A DNA stretch of 64,000 bases from Ravibacter sp037191015 (lineage in GTDB: Bacteria > Bacteroidota > Bacteroidia > Cytophagales > Spirosomataceae): assembly GCA_037191015.1 (NCBI GenBank), contig JBBCKD010000026.1, forward strand, positions 78,050-142,049, given 5' to 3'. Shown here one piece after another: positions 9,026 through 15,920 of the stretch (positions are counted from its first letter, which is position 1; each line of letters opens with the position of its first letter). A model generated the notes under the pieces. The model did no database searches. It was not told the DNA's origin and saw nothing but the letters and a program-made list of their open reading frames with translations. A program made the translations under genes and the position numbers.

Positions 9026-10237
9026 CTAGTCGAACAGGTGCCAGCTGTAGATCCGGTCCAGCAGCTGGAGCATTTTCAGCGGCAGCGGTTCAAGCCAGAG
9101 TATACGGTTGTATCCCATGTAGAACACCTGGGGGTGCATAACGCAAATGAGTGCGCAAAAAAAGAGCACCAGCTGAATTGAATTGGTTGAAGCGGTATGA
9201 TGGAGCACGAAAAACGCTGTTAAAAGCAGCGGGAACCCGTAGGAGAGCGACCTGTCGATGTCGTGGACGTAAATACCGCTGACGATCAGCACTATGAATC
9301 CTGTAAGGAGCATAAGGCCGAGCACATACTTCCTGGTGAGCCAGATTACCACCCCGCATGCCAGCAGGAGCAGCCAGGTCCCTTCGAATACTCCCCAGAG
9401 GCTGCTCCCCAGCCCGTTGCGGTGAGCCTGCTCGAAAAGTACCGGCATTCCCATGGTAGAGTAGGAGTGTCCCTGGAAATACCTTGACTGCACATATATG
9501 CGGATAGAGAAATAGACGCCCCATGCTGCCCAGACGATCAGGTTTCTGTCGCGGAAAACAGAGAGGAACAGGCCTTTCCAGTCGAATACGTTTCGGGTAT
9601 ACGCAATATGCACAACGTTCCAGAGAAGGATGAATCCGCCGGCAAGCACTGCTCGTTCGTCGGTGAAGAAGGCGGCCATGAGCATGAAAAAACTCAAGAC
9701 CCGGTTAGGCACGGCCCGGTTAGGGTGCAGCATAGCCGTCAATAAACAGAAATAAGCTATCCCGTCCCCGTATCCGTGCACTTCGGCAAAATGCCATGTA
9801 CCCACAAAAATATTGGAAACCGATAAAACAAATAGAGCCGTCGTGACCTTATTGCCGGTAAGTTTAAAAATGTAGCTGCCGATCCAGTAAATAAAAAGCA
9901 CCCCGAGCATGGCTTGCAGGATAAGTATCAGCACCAGGTTGTGTCCGGTTAGAAAGGACAGCAAAGGGAGCGTCCACCTGAAGATCATATTTTCCCGGCG
10001 GACATCCAGCCCGATCCCTTCCGGCCGGAGAAGGTTGTGCGACTGGCTTTCTATGAATGCCCAGGCATCCAGGTGAGCGGTGCCGGCAAGATGCCCCAGG
10101 AACAGGTGGTAGGGAGGGAAAGCAAGAAAAACCGAAAGGCCTGCGGAGAAAAGGGTAAGCTTCCAAAGCCAGTTTCGGCCGGATAGCCAGGACCCGATCC
10201 GGGCCATGACAGCATGGTAGAAGTTCTCAAGGATCAT
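9026..10237 (-). CDS. Polytopic membrane protein of unknown function
   Basis: 403 aa with roughly ten hydrophobic segments and a short cytoplasmic-looking N-terminus (start ATG 10237). Periplasmic-side loops near residues 50-80 contain an Asp/Glu/Arg-rich patch (HLDAWAFIESQ, GLDVRREN), and a later loop has HFAEVHGYGDG. This resembles GT-C-type glycosyltransferases or polymerase-like proteins in architecture, but I see no diagnostic motif. It lies just upstream of the sugar cluster on the same strand, so a role in cell-surface glycan assembly is possible. Real gene: high confidence. Function: not assigned. Confidence 0.8.
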   Translation of the reverse strand: MILENFYHAVMARIGSWLSGRNWLWKLTLFSAGLSVFLAFPPYHLFLGHLAGTAHLDAWAFIESQSHNLLRPEGIGLDVRRENMIFRWTLPLLSFLTGHNLVLILILQAMLGVLFIYWIGSYIFKLTGNKVTTALFVLSVSNIFVGTWHFAEVHGYGDGIAYFCLLTAMLHPNRAVPNRVLSFFMLMAAFFTDERAVLAGGFILLWNVVHIAYTRNVFDWKGLFLSVFRDRNLIVWAAWGVYFSIRIYVQSRYFQGHSYSTMGMPVLFEQAHRNGLGSSLWGVFEGTWLLLLACGVVIWLTRKYVLGLMLLTGFIVLIVSGIYVHDIDRSLSYGFPLLLTAFFVLHHTASTNSIQLVLFFCALICVMHPQVFYMGYNRILWLEPLPLKMLQLLDRIYSWHLFD

Positions 10238-10268
10238 AATTCAGAGCAGAGCTTGGCTTACGGCTTTT

Positions 10269-10276
10269 CAAACATA
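10269..10276 (-). promoter_or_regulatory. Candidate -7 box for the polytopic membrane protein gene
   Basis: TATGTTTG on the minus strand matches TAnnTTTG, the Bacteroidota primary-sigma -7 element, 31 nt before the ATG at 10237. No TTTG is found at the expected -33 position, so the call rests on the -7 box alone. Confidence 0.33.
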
Positions 10277-10297
10277 CATAAAATAAAGATTATCCTC

Positions 10298-11365
10298 TCA
10301 GGTCGCACGATAGTAATTGAGGCATCCTCCTGCGAGAAGTGCGCCCGCGAGCAGGGCCAGCGGTATGTTGTATAAAATAAGGATGGTTAAGACAATGAAC
10401 AGGATGAACACGGCTCCCAGGGAGTCTTCCAGCAGGGGTTTTTCCTTATATAGTGAGCTGTGATACCACAGAAGCAGGCTGAGCTGGAGGAAGAAGATCC
10501 CCGACATTTCGCCCAGGTCGAGGAGTTGGTACCCGTAGCGGATAGTCAGCAGAAAATCAGGCACCAGCAGGAAAAAATGAACAAGCACCAGTCGTCTGAT
10601 CCTGGTCGGGAAAGATACGGGCAGAGACCGGCTCCAAAGCCAGATATCGGTTTCCCAGTGGAAAACTTCGTAGGACAGGCCGATATTTGCCAGTGCTGCC
10701 ATCGATAGCCCGATGGCGGGCAGCCGCAGATCATAGTCATCCGTGCCGTAGTAAGCCAGTGTAGCGATGGTAAACAACAGCGAACCTGCTTTGCAGAGCA
10801 GCAAAGTCAGCGATTTTTCGCGGAATAGCCATTCCAGTGTCCAGAATACCCAGGATACCGGTCTTTTGAAACGCAGCGTAGCGGGCACAACTTTTTTTGA
10901 AACAGCCGTATCCTGATTTCTCAGCTTATGATCTGCCCACAGGACAAGTAGCAGCCACATCCCCAGCCATATACGGAAAACCGGTATGCTCCGGGTAAAA
11001 ATTTCTTCGCCGAGAGCGACGTTGACAATCCATGCGCCGTACAGCAGGGGAGGAATGAGAAAGCCGGCAGCGAGTAAACCGAGCCAGCAGAGCCTGCGGG
11101 CCACCGGCAGCAGGCGCGTGTGGTAAACGAAACTGTAACCGGGGGAACTCCAGAGCGTGTTCCAGAATATTTGCGTCATCAGTGTATACAATACCCAGAC
11201 GGCAGCCAAACTTATCATACCGTACCTGTCGGCAAGCAAAAAGAGGGCAATACCGGCGTGCTCCCTGGCCGAAAGAAATCCGAATGCAAGCAGGATGATG
11301 ACAAGAAAAAAGCCGGCGCGCTGCCGGTAGAACTCCCCGACCGTCGACCTGAAAAGCGTCTTCAT
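10298..11365 (-). CDS. ABC transporter permease-like membrane protein
   Basis: 355 aa, about nine hydrophobic helices, no signal peptide and no extracytoplasmic domain of note. It starts 3 nt after the stop of the ATPase gene, so the pair is cotranslated and should form an ABC exporter (two half-type permeases plus two ATPases), with this gene as the membrane subunit. Assignment is from pairing and topology; no family motif is decisive. Substrate unknown. A basic linker at about 150-170 (DHKLRNQD...KRPV) is probably cytoplasmic and could contact the ATPase. Confidence 0.78.
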   Translation of the reverse strand: MKTLFRSTVGEFYRQRAGFFLVIILLAFGFLSAREHAGIALFLLADRYGMISLAAVWVLYTLMTQIFWNTLWSSPGYSFVYHTRLLPVARRLCWLGLLAAGFLIPPLLYGAWIVNVALGEEIFTRSIPVFRIWLGMWLLLVLWADHKLRNQDTAVSKKVVPATLRFKRPVSWVFWTLEWLFREKSLTLLLCKAGSLLFTIATLAYYGTDDYDLRLPAIGLSMAALANIGLSYEVFHWETDIWLWSRSLPVSFPTRIRRLVLVHFFLLVPDFLLTIRYGYQLLDLGEMSGIFFLQLSLLLWYHSSLYKEKPLLEDSLGAVFILFIVLTILILYNIPLALLAGALLAGGCLNYYRAT

Positions 11366-11368
11366 ATA

Positions 11369-12022
11369 TCAATCAGCAGGAACGAGATCCTTGTTTTTCA
11401 GGTGAAAACTGCGGGTAAGCCCGATAGTCCCGGCGGTAAAGACCTGGTGAGAAGATATCAGGAACGTGACTGATTTCTCCCGGTATTCTTTTATCAGTTG
11501 GAAAAGAGTTGCGCCCGCCTCTTTATCTATTGTAATGAGGGGCTCATCCAGGATGATCAGCCTTGGGTTACCCAGAAAGGAAAGTGCAAGTGACAATTTC
11601 TTTACCATCCCGCTGGAGCATGCGCCTACCGGTTGATGCTGATAAGCCGTAATCCCAAACCGGTCCATCAGATCTTTAGCCTGGTCGCCGGTAGCTTTCC
11701 GGGTTTTGACCATAAAATCCATCAGGTCGGCCGGGGTCAGGAAGGAAGGGTATAGCGGCTCTGCTTCGCCCAGCGTTACGCTCAGGCGATACTTTACCGG
11801 GTCTTTACGGAGGTCGATGCTCCCGTCGAGTACAATCTGCCCTGAAAAAGGAAGCATCCCTGCCAAAACCCTGAAGAGGGTAGACTTTCCGGCGCCATTC
11901 TCTCCCTGTATCCAGTAAATACCTTCGGAGATCACCCACCCGGGGATACGGAGTACCTCGTGATTTCCAAAATCCTTCCGGATCCCGGAGAGACTGAGTA
12001 CCGGCATTCCGGACGACGACAT
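11369..12022 (-). CDS. ABC transporter ATP-binding protein
   Basis: 217 aa. Walker A is GENGAGKST (about 40-48), Walker B is LIILDEP, and the H-loop is ISSHQ. The signature (C-loop) reads CSSGMVKK where LSGGQ is usual; SSGM variants occur in two-gene exporters of the CcmA/NatA-like class. The length is short, with no C-terminal extension. It is encoded directly before the permease gene. A candidate -7 box lies upstream. An exporter for a peptide, lipid or antibiotic is plausible, but the substrate is not visible. Confidence 0.9.
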   Translation of the reverse strand: MSSSGMPVLSLSGIRKDFGNHEVLRIPGWVISEGIYWIQGENGAGKSTLFRVLAGMLPFSGQIVLDGSIDLRKDPVKYRLSVTLGEAEPLYPSFLTPADLMDFMVKTRKATGDQAKDLMDRFGITAYQHQPVGACSSGMVKKLSLALSFLGNPRLIILDEPLITIDKEAGATLFQLIKEYREKSVTFLISSHQVFTAGTIGLTRSFHLKNKDLVPAD

Positions 12023-12050
12023 ATTTTTTAGTACGGCTTTTCTGAAAAGC

Positions 12051-12058
12051 CAAAAGTA
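12051..12058 (-). promoter_or_regulatory. Candidate -7 box for the ABC operon
   Basis: TACTTTTG on the minus strand fits TAnnTTTG and lies 28 nt upstream of the ATG at 12022. Between it and the start codon is a 6-bp inverted repeat (GCTTTT-CTG-AAAAGC, 12036-12050) that could be a 5'-UTR hairpin or operator. No -33 TTTG is visible. Confidence 0.33.
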
Positions 12059-12107
12059 GGGAAAGTAAACTGTTTAACCAGCGGCCTCAGACCGGATTAA
12101 TGTTAGG

Positions 12108-12380
12108 TTACAGGTTTGATTCAGGAACTTCCGGGAGATGTGAGCCCGACTCGTCGCCCGGGGTGAAAAGGTCGGATAGCTCGGATTCCAGGGCTATGAC
12201 GATTTTTACGATGGTCAGAAACTCTATATTGAGCCTGCCGTTTTCTATTTTGCTGATTTCACTTCTGTCTTTGGATACTGCGAGGGCAAGATCCAGCTGG
12301 GACATGCCTTTACGCTTCCGCATGGATCTTACACGCTTGCCGAAAGCCATCAATTCATATGTAAAACGTTCGTCCAGCAT
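12108..12380 (-). CDS. XRE-family helix-turn-helix transcriptional regulator
   Basis: 90 aa, essentially a single Cro/C1-type HTH (about 12-72): RVRSMRKRKGMSQLDLALAVSKDRSEISKIENG in two overlapping segments, with the classical Q-x3-A and S-x-I-E-x-G positions. It has a short acidic tail and no ligand domain. It lies 85 nt upstream of the ABC ATPase gene on the same strand and is divergent from the small peptide transcript at 12452-12762. It could control either; this is inferred from position only. Confidence 0.88.
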   Translation of the reverse strand: MLDERFTYELMAFGKRVRSMRKRKGMSQLDLALAVSKDRSEISKIENGRLNIEFLTIVKIVIALESELSDLFTPGDESGSHLPEVPESNL

Positions 12381-12451
12381 CCGGGACGAAAGTCATGTAA
12401 AATTTCTGATAAAAAAGTGTGTTATAACTCACCTTCTATGCTTGGTTTATG

Positions 12452-12459
12452 TATCTTTG
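12452..12459 (+). promoter_or_regulatory. Candidate -7 box driving the small-peptide transcript
   Basis: TATCTTTG fits TAnnTTTG. Transcription from here would run rightwards about 300 nt to the strong terminator at 12727-12762, over the 28-codon reading frame. No TTG is seen about 20 nt upstream. Confidence 0.35.
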
Positions 12460-12638
12460 TTAAAGAGCGCCGGTTAATAGAATTCACCTGAAGTAAGATC
12501 CGTCACCCACAGTGATACCGGGCTGCAGGTTCATACGCGTTGTCCGGAGAAGGAGGCTCTGTCTGCTTTTCCGGACTTGCCCGGTACTCGGTCTGCTTCT
12601 TATCGCGGCTCATACTTTTCAGTCAAAACCAAGCTCTC

Positions 12639-12725
12639 ATGAAACAGTTTTTTCTGCAACATGGAAAGTTGTGTATCTACTTGTTCTATTTCCTGTTGTT
12701 TTTTCTGTTGCTGTGGGTCTGGTAG
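12639..12725 (+). CDS. 28-aa hydrophobic Phe/Leu/Trp-rich small peptide
   Basis: ATG 12639 to TAG 12723-12725 encodes 28 residues: a short polar head (MKQFFLQHGK), then an almost uninterrupted hydrophobic run ending LLLWVW. The composition is 6 Phe, 8 Leu, 2 Trp and 2 Tyr. The stop codon ends one base before the left arm of a strong intrinsic terminator. A -7 box lies about 180 nt upstream, giving a self-contained transcription unit divergent from the XRE gene. It may be a membrane micropeptide, possibly a type I toxin-like peptide, or a leader peptide whose translation alters the terminator. There is no downstream biosynthetic gene on this strand, which argues against classical attenuation. 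I do not recognise a family. Confidence 0.5.
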   Translation: MKQFFLQHGKLCIYLFYFLLFFLLLWVW

Positions 12726-12726
12726 T

Positions 12727-12762
12727 GCTCTCCCGTCGTCCCAGGACGACGGGAGAGCTTTT
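12727..12762 (+). terminator. Strong rho-independent terminator after the small peptide
   Basis: A perfect inverted repeat (arms 12727-12740 and 12745-12758, 14 bp, GC-rich, CCAG loop) is followed by TTTT. It lacks a T-run on the minus strand, so it acts on rightward transcription. Confidence 0.85.
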
Positions 12763-12835
12763 CAACCGGAACCGGAGGTCGCAGAGTATGTATAGATGGA
12801 GGGTTCCTGAACGGACAGGAAAGCAATGTAAATCC

Positions 12836-13225
12836 TTAGTCCTGTTTGAATACTACCGAGACTTCTCCGTCGAATTCAAGGAGCGCCGGATTACCGTTTT
12901 GTTCCGGCGTATAGCTTCCGGAGACAGCAGATTTTGTATTACCCTGCTTGGTACGGCGCGGCTTATCGGGCAGCGATGCCATAACGACCGGTCTTCTCCC
13001 GATAAATGCAGAGCCGAACAGGTAACCCCAGAACAGGAGGAATGACGGGGGTACTTCATTCAGGTATTCTTCCTGCAAAGGCTCGAGCGCGAAATTATCC
13101 CTGAACCAGGATTTAAAATCGGTACCGACCGCGCGGGCCTCCACACAGAGCTCCTGATCGCTCAGCGCATACAATTCAGCTGTTTTGGCAGACACCCCTT
13201 CAGGTGTAAAAGCTACTTTTCCCAT
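12836..13225 (-). CDS. Conserved-looking hypothetical protein, 129 aa
   Basis: ATG 13225. The first ~75 residues look like a folded helical domain (MGKVAFTPEGVSAKTAELYA, then FKSWFRDNFALEPLQ). A hydrophobic patch, PPSFLLFWGYLFGSAF (about 59-74), may be one membrane or amphipathic helix. The C-terminal ~50 residues are polar and end in a beta-rich tail. No recognised family, no signal peptide. It is alone, facing the small-peptide transcript tail to tail: read-through of the terminator at 12727-12762 would produce RNA antisense to it. Confidence 0.6.
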   Translation of the reverse strand: MGKVAFTPEGVSAKTAELYALSDQELCVEARAVGTDFKSWFRDNFALEPLQEEYLNEVPPSFLLFWGYLFGSAFIGRRPVVMASLPDKPRRTKQGNTKSAVSGSYTPEQNGNPALLEFDGEVSVVFKQD

Positions 13226-13505
13226 GTTAAGATAAAGTTTGGTGAAAAAATGAAGGGGGTAAACTACTATCCGGAATGAGGGCTTCCTATGAAAAAAGTG
13301 ACGGAAAGATGCGAAGTACTTCGTGTTCTACTTCAGAAATCTAAAGTAGTAAAGGAGCGAGCCACAGAAAGGGTTTAATGGGAAAATTGATAATTTTCCT
13401 TAAAAAAGTTCTGAAAATATTTTTCTATTAACCTGCAATAGGTTATTTTAACGGCTTAAGTCACACACCCCTCTGATTTTTGTATACTGTTTAAACTTAC
13501 TATAC
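13226..13505. other. Intergenic region between the 129-aa gene and the LytTR gene
   Basis: 280 nt, AT-rich, between divergent genes. It contains a perfect 19-bp palindrome, GGAAAATT-GAT-AATTTTCC, at 13381-13399, and a GTATAC followed by TTTAAAC close to the ATG at 13506. No convincing TAnnTTTG pair is seen for either gene. The palindrome could be an operator. Confidence 0.4.
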
Positions 13506-14381
13506 ATGACGGAAGACAAGGAAGTTCTGGTTACCCGGCAGGTTCCCCATTCGGCATTGCGCTATAACGATTGGTTTTTCAGGCTCACACTTGTGTTGTT
13601 GGTGTCGGTTTTTGTGTCTACGTATGGAGGGACCGGCATGCAGGACGCTTTTAGCGATCCGGAGTTTTACGGGGAGCTTGCCGCTACGTTTGTTTTTACA
13701 ACTCTGCTGGCTGAATGGATCAATTTCGTTACATGCCGGCTTGACCGGGTTTATGACTGGGAGCGCAAGGGAGGGGTCCGCCTGGTTTTGCAGGTATCGC
13801 TCGGGATCGTCATCCCGGCTGTTGCAGAAGTGTTCCTGGCGGTAATGTGGTTCAGGATGATCGGAACAGATATCCGGGAAACTAACTTTATTCAATATGC
13901 CTTTCCCCTGATCGTGATGCTCATCGCAATCTTTAACATGTATTATTTCACGCACTATGTCTACCTGCAGTGGAAGAAAAAAGAGGAAAAACGACCGGGA
14001 ACCGTAACGGATGCCTCATCTGCCGGTGAAATACCCGTTTATTTCGGCGGCAATATTCAATACCTGCCGGCTACCGATATCCTTTATGCCTACAGGCAGG
14101 GTAAGTACAATTATGTAAAGACAAGCAGGCAGGGAGAGTCGTATGTGATCTCGCTTCCTCTTGATGAGCTGGAAAAAAGACTCGACAGCCTTTTGTTTTT
14201 CCGGCTGAACAGGCAGATCATCGCCCACCGGACTTGCTGCCGGGGATATATACCGGCGGGATACGGGAAATTACAGGTTGACCTGTCACCTCCGCTGCCG
14301 GTAGAGCAACCGGTCCTGGTAAGCCAGAAGCGGGCGGGAGCTTTCAGGGAATGGATAGACCTGAAAACACCCCCCGCTTAA
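13506..14381 (+). CDS. LytTR-domain DNA-binding regulator with N-terminal membrane domain
   Basis: 291 aa. Four predicted transmembrane helices (about 25-45, 60-78, 95-118, 128-150) are followed by a charged linker (WKKKEEKRPG) and a C-terminal LytTR domain (about 175-285), with the typical IQYLPATDILYAYRQGKYNYVK strand-helix and FFRLNRQIIAHR. It has no response-regulator receiver domain, so it is a one-component membrane regulator, a type common in Cytophagales. Target genes unknown. It converges with fabI. Confidence 0.85.
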   Translation: MTEDKEVLVTRQVPHSALRYNDWFFRLTLVLLVSVFVSTYGGTGMQDAFSDPEFYGELAATFVFTTLLAEWINFVTCRLDRVYDWERKGGVRLVLQVSLGIVIPAVAEVFLAVMWFRMIGTDIRETNFIQYAFPLIVMLIAIFNMYYFTHYVYLQWKKKEEKRPGTVTDASSAGEIPVYFGGNIQYLPATDILYAYRQGKYNYVKTSRQGESYVISLPLDELEKRLDSLLFFRLNRQIIAHRTCCRGYIPAGYGKLQVDLSPPLPVEQPVLVSQKRAGAFREWIDLKTPPA

Positions 14382-14393
14382 AACCGGCTGAGG

Positions 14394-15206
14394 TCATTTA
14401 TTTAAAAGCTCGATGATTTCTTCTGAAATACCGGTAGAAGAATAGCCGCCGTCATGGTAAAGATTTTGCATCGTGACAAGACGGGTCATATCGGAAAACA
14501 GCGAAATGACATAATTGGCACAATCGTCAGCCGAAGCATTCCCGAGCGGGCTCAATTTGTCGGCAAAATCAAAAAAGGAGTTGAAACCGCCTATTCCGCT
14601 TCCTGCCGTGGTTTTAGTAGGAGATTGTGAAACCGTGTTTACCCTTACGTTTTTAAGCTTGCCGTACCGGTAGCCATAGCTTCTGGCTATGCTTTCGAGC
14701 GTAGCTTTTGCATCGGCCATGTCCGTATAGAAGGGATATGTACGCTGAGCCGCGATATAGGAGAGGGCTACCACCGAACCCCATTCGTTGATCGCATCCT
14801 GCTTTTCGGCTACCTGTAAAAATTTGTGCAGCGATAAAGCCGAAATATCGAGGCTTTTCTGGTACCACTCATAATTGAGGTCCCCGTACTCCTTTCCTTT
14901 CCGGATATTCGGAGACATGCCTATGGAATGAAGCAGGAAGTCGATCTTTCCTCCCAGCGCTTCCGTAGATTGCGAAAACAGGTTCTCGATATCGCTCACA
15001 AGGGTAGCGTCAGCAGGAATAATGGTAGCATCGGTGGCATCGGCCAGTTCTTTGATCGCACCGAGGCGCATTGCCACGGGAGCATTGGTCAGAACGAAAG
15101 AAGCACCTTCCTCTTTTGCTTTTAACGCGACTTTCCAGGCAATAGAGTTCTCATCCAATGCGCCGGATATAATTCCTTTTTTGCCTTTTAGCAAACCGTA
15201 AGCCAT
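14394..15206 (-). CDS. fabI: Enoyl-[acyl-carrier-protein] reductase (NADH) FabI
   Basis: ATG 15206 gives 270 aa, the usual FabI length; upstream in-frame codons to 15260 are not needed. It has the N-terminal nucleotide site GIISGALDENSIAWKVA, the S-I-G-M-S region (LLHSIGMSPN), and the catalytic Tyr/Lys neighbourhood (SYIAAQRTYPFY, MADAKATLE), followed by VNTVSQSPTKTTAGSGI. FabI reduces trans-2-enoyl-ACP in type II fatty-acid elongation, in the cytoplasm, as a tetramer. It is a monocistronic-looking gene with a well-formed promoter. Confidence 0.95.
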   Translation of the reverse strand: MAYGLLKGKKGIISGALDENSIAWKVALKAKEEGASFVLTNAPVAMRLGAIKELADATDATIIPADATLVSDIENLFSQSTEALGGKIDFLLHSIGMSPNIRKGKEYGDLNYEWYQKSLDISALSLHKFLQVAEKQDAINEWGSVVALSYIAAQRTYPFYTDMADAKATLESIARSYGYRYGKLKNVRVNTVSQSPTKTTAGSGIGGFNSFFDFADKLSPLGNASADDCANYVISLFSDMTRLVTMQNLYHDGGYSSTGISEEIIELLNK

Positions 15207-15257
15207 AATGCGGTCAAATTTGTTGTTGGGTTGGTAACAATATCTGTATTTGGACAG

Positions 15258-15288
15258 CAAATGTATACTTTATTTGGTTTGAGGCAAA
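15258..15288 (-). promoter_or_regulatory. Bacteroidota-type promoter of fabI
   Basis: On the minus strand, TTTG (15288-15285), a 19-nt spacer, then TACATTTG (15265-15258). Both elements and the spacing fit the Bacteroidota primary-sigma consensus (TTTG-N19-21-TAnnTTTG). The expected start of transcription is about 45 nt before the ATG at 15206. Confidence 0.6.
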
Positions 15289-15324
15289 AGATTAATCTTA
15301 CAAACCTCAGGGCTGCGGATAGCC

Positions 15325-15918
15325 TTAACCGGTAAAATCCCAGACCTGCGACGGCGTTATACACACGTCCATCCTGATATCGTGCGGGCCGGTATCCGAT
15401 ATTATTTCTACGGGCTCAAAAATGCAAAGCCCGATCTTCCGCGTATCTGCTCTGCATGCTGCCAGGAATGTGTCATAGAATCCTCCGCCATACCCGACCC
15501 TGTGTCCCGACTTATCAAAAATAAGCAATGGCAGAATAACGGCATCGATTTCATCGACGGGAACCTCCTCCGAGTCCGTCGGCTCAGGAATTCCCCACCG
15601 GTTATCTGCAAGGCCGGTATCCGCATCGAAAACATGATGGGAAAGTACCCTGTCGCCCGCCCCGATCTTCGGGACAGCGATCTTCAGTAAAGGAAATTCT
15701 TCCCGGATCTGCCGCAGGATGACAAACGTATCAACTTCCTTTTTGCCTTCTGAAGGCAGGAACGAATGGATACACGTGATGCCGGGATAGGCGGAAAGCC
15801 ACCCGCAAAGCCTGCCTGCAATGATTTCGGATTGCCGCCGGATCGTTTCCGCAGGGATCCCTTTCCTCTTTTCCCTGTAGCGCTGCCGGAGATCTTTTTT
15901 TAAGCCGGAAATCTTCAT
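15325..15918 (-). CDS. 5-formyltetrahydrofolate cyclo-ligase
   Basis: 197 aa, usual length. It starts with the basic helix KKDLRQRYREKRKG, has LRQIREEFPLLKIAVPKI, DEIDAVILPLLIFDKSGHRVGYGGGFYD (the ATP/substrate motif with GYGGGFYD), and IGLCIFEPVE near the end. It converts 5-formyl-THF to 5,10-methenyl-THF using ATP. It is separated from bshC by 2 nt on the same strand and is likely cotranscribed. No functional link between the two is obvious. Confidence 0.92.
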   Translation of the reverse strand: MKISGLKKDLRQRYREKRKGIPAETIRRQSEIIAGRLCGWLSAYPGITCIHSFLPSEGKKEVDTFVILRQIREEFPLLKIAVPKIGAGDRVLSHHVFDADTGLADNRWGIPEPTDSEEVPVDEIDAVILPLLIFDKSGHRVGYGGGFYDTFLAACRADTRKIGLCIFEPVEIISDTGPHDIRMDVCITPSQVWDFTG

Positions 15919-15920
15919 GA

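Noticed and set aside
12512..13045. 177-codon plus-strand frame
   Set aside because: It crosses the strong terminator and runs antisense to the 129-aa gene; its composition (Arg/Ser/Cys-rich) is non-protein-like.
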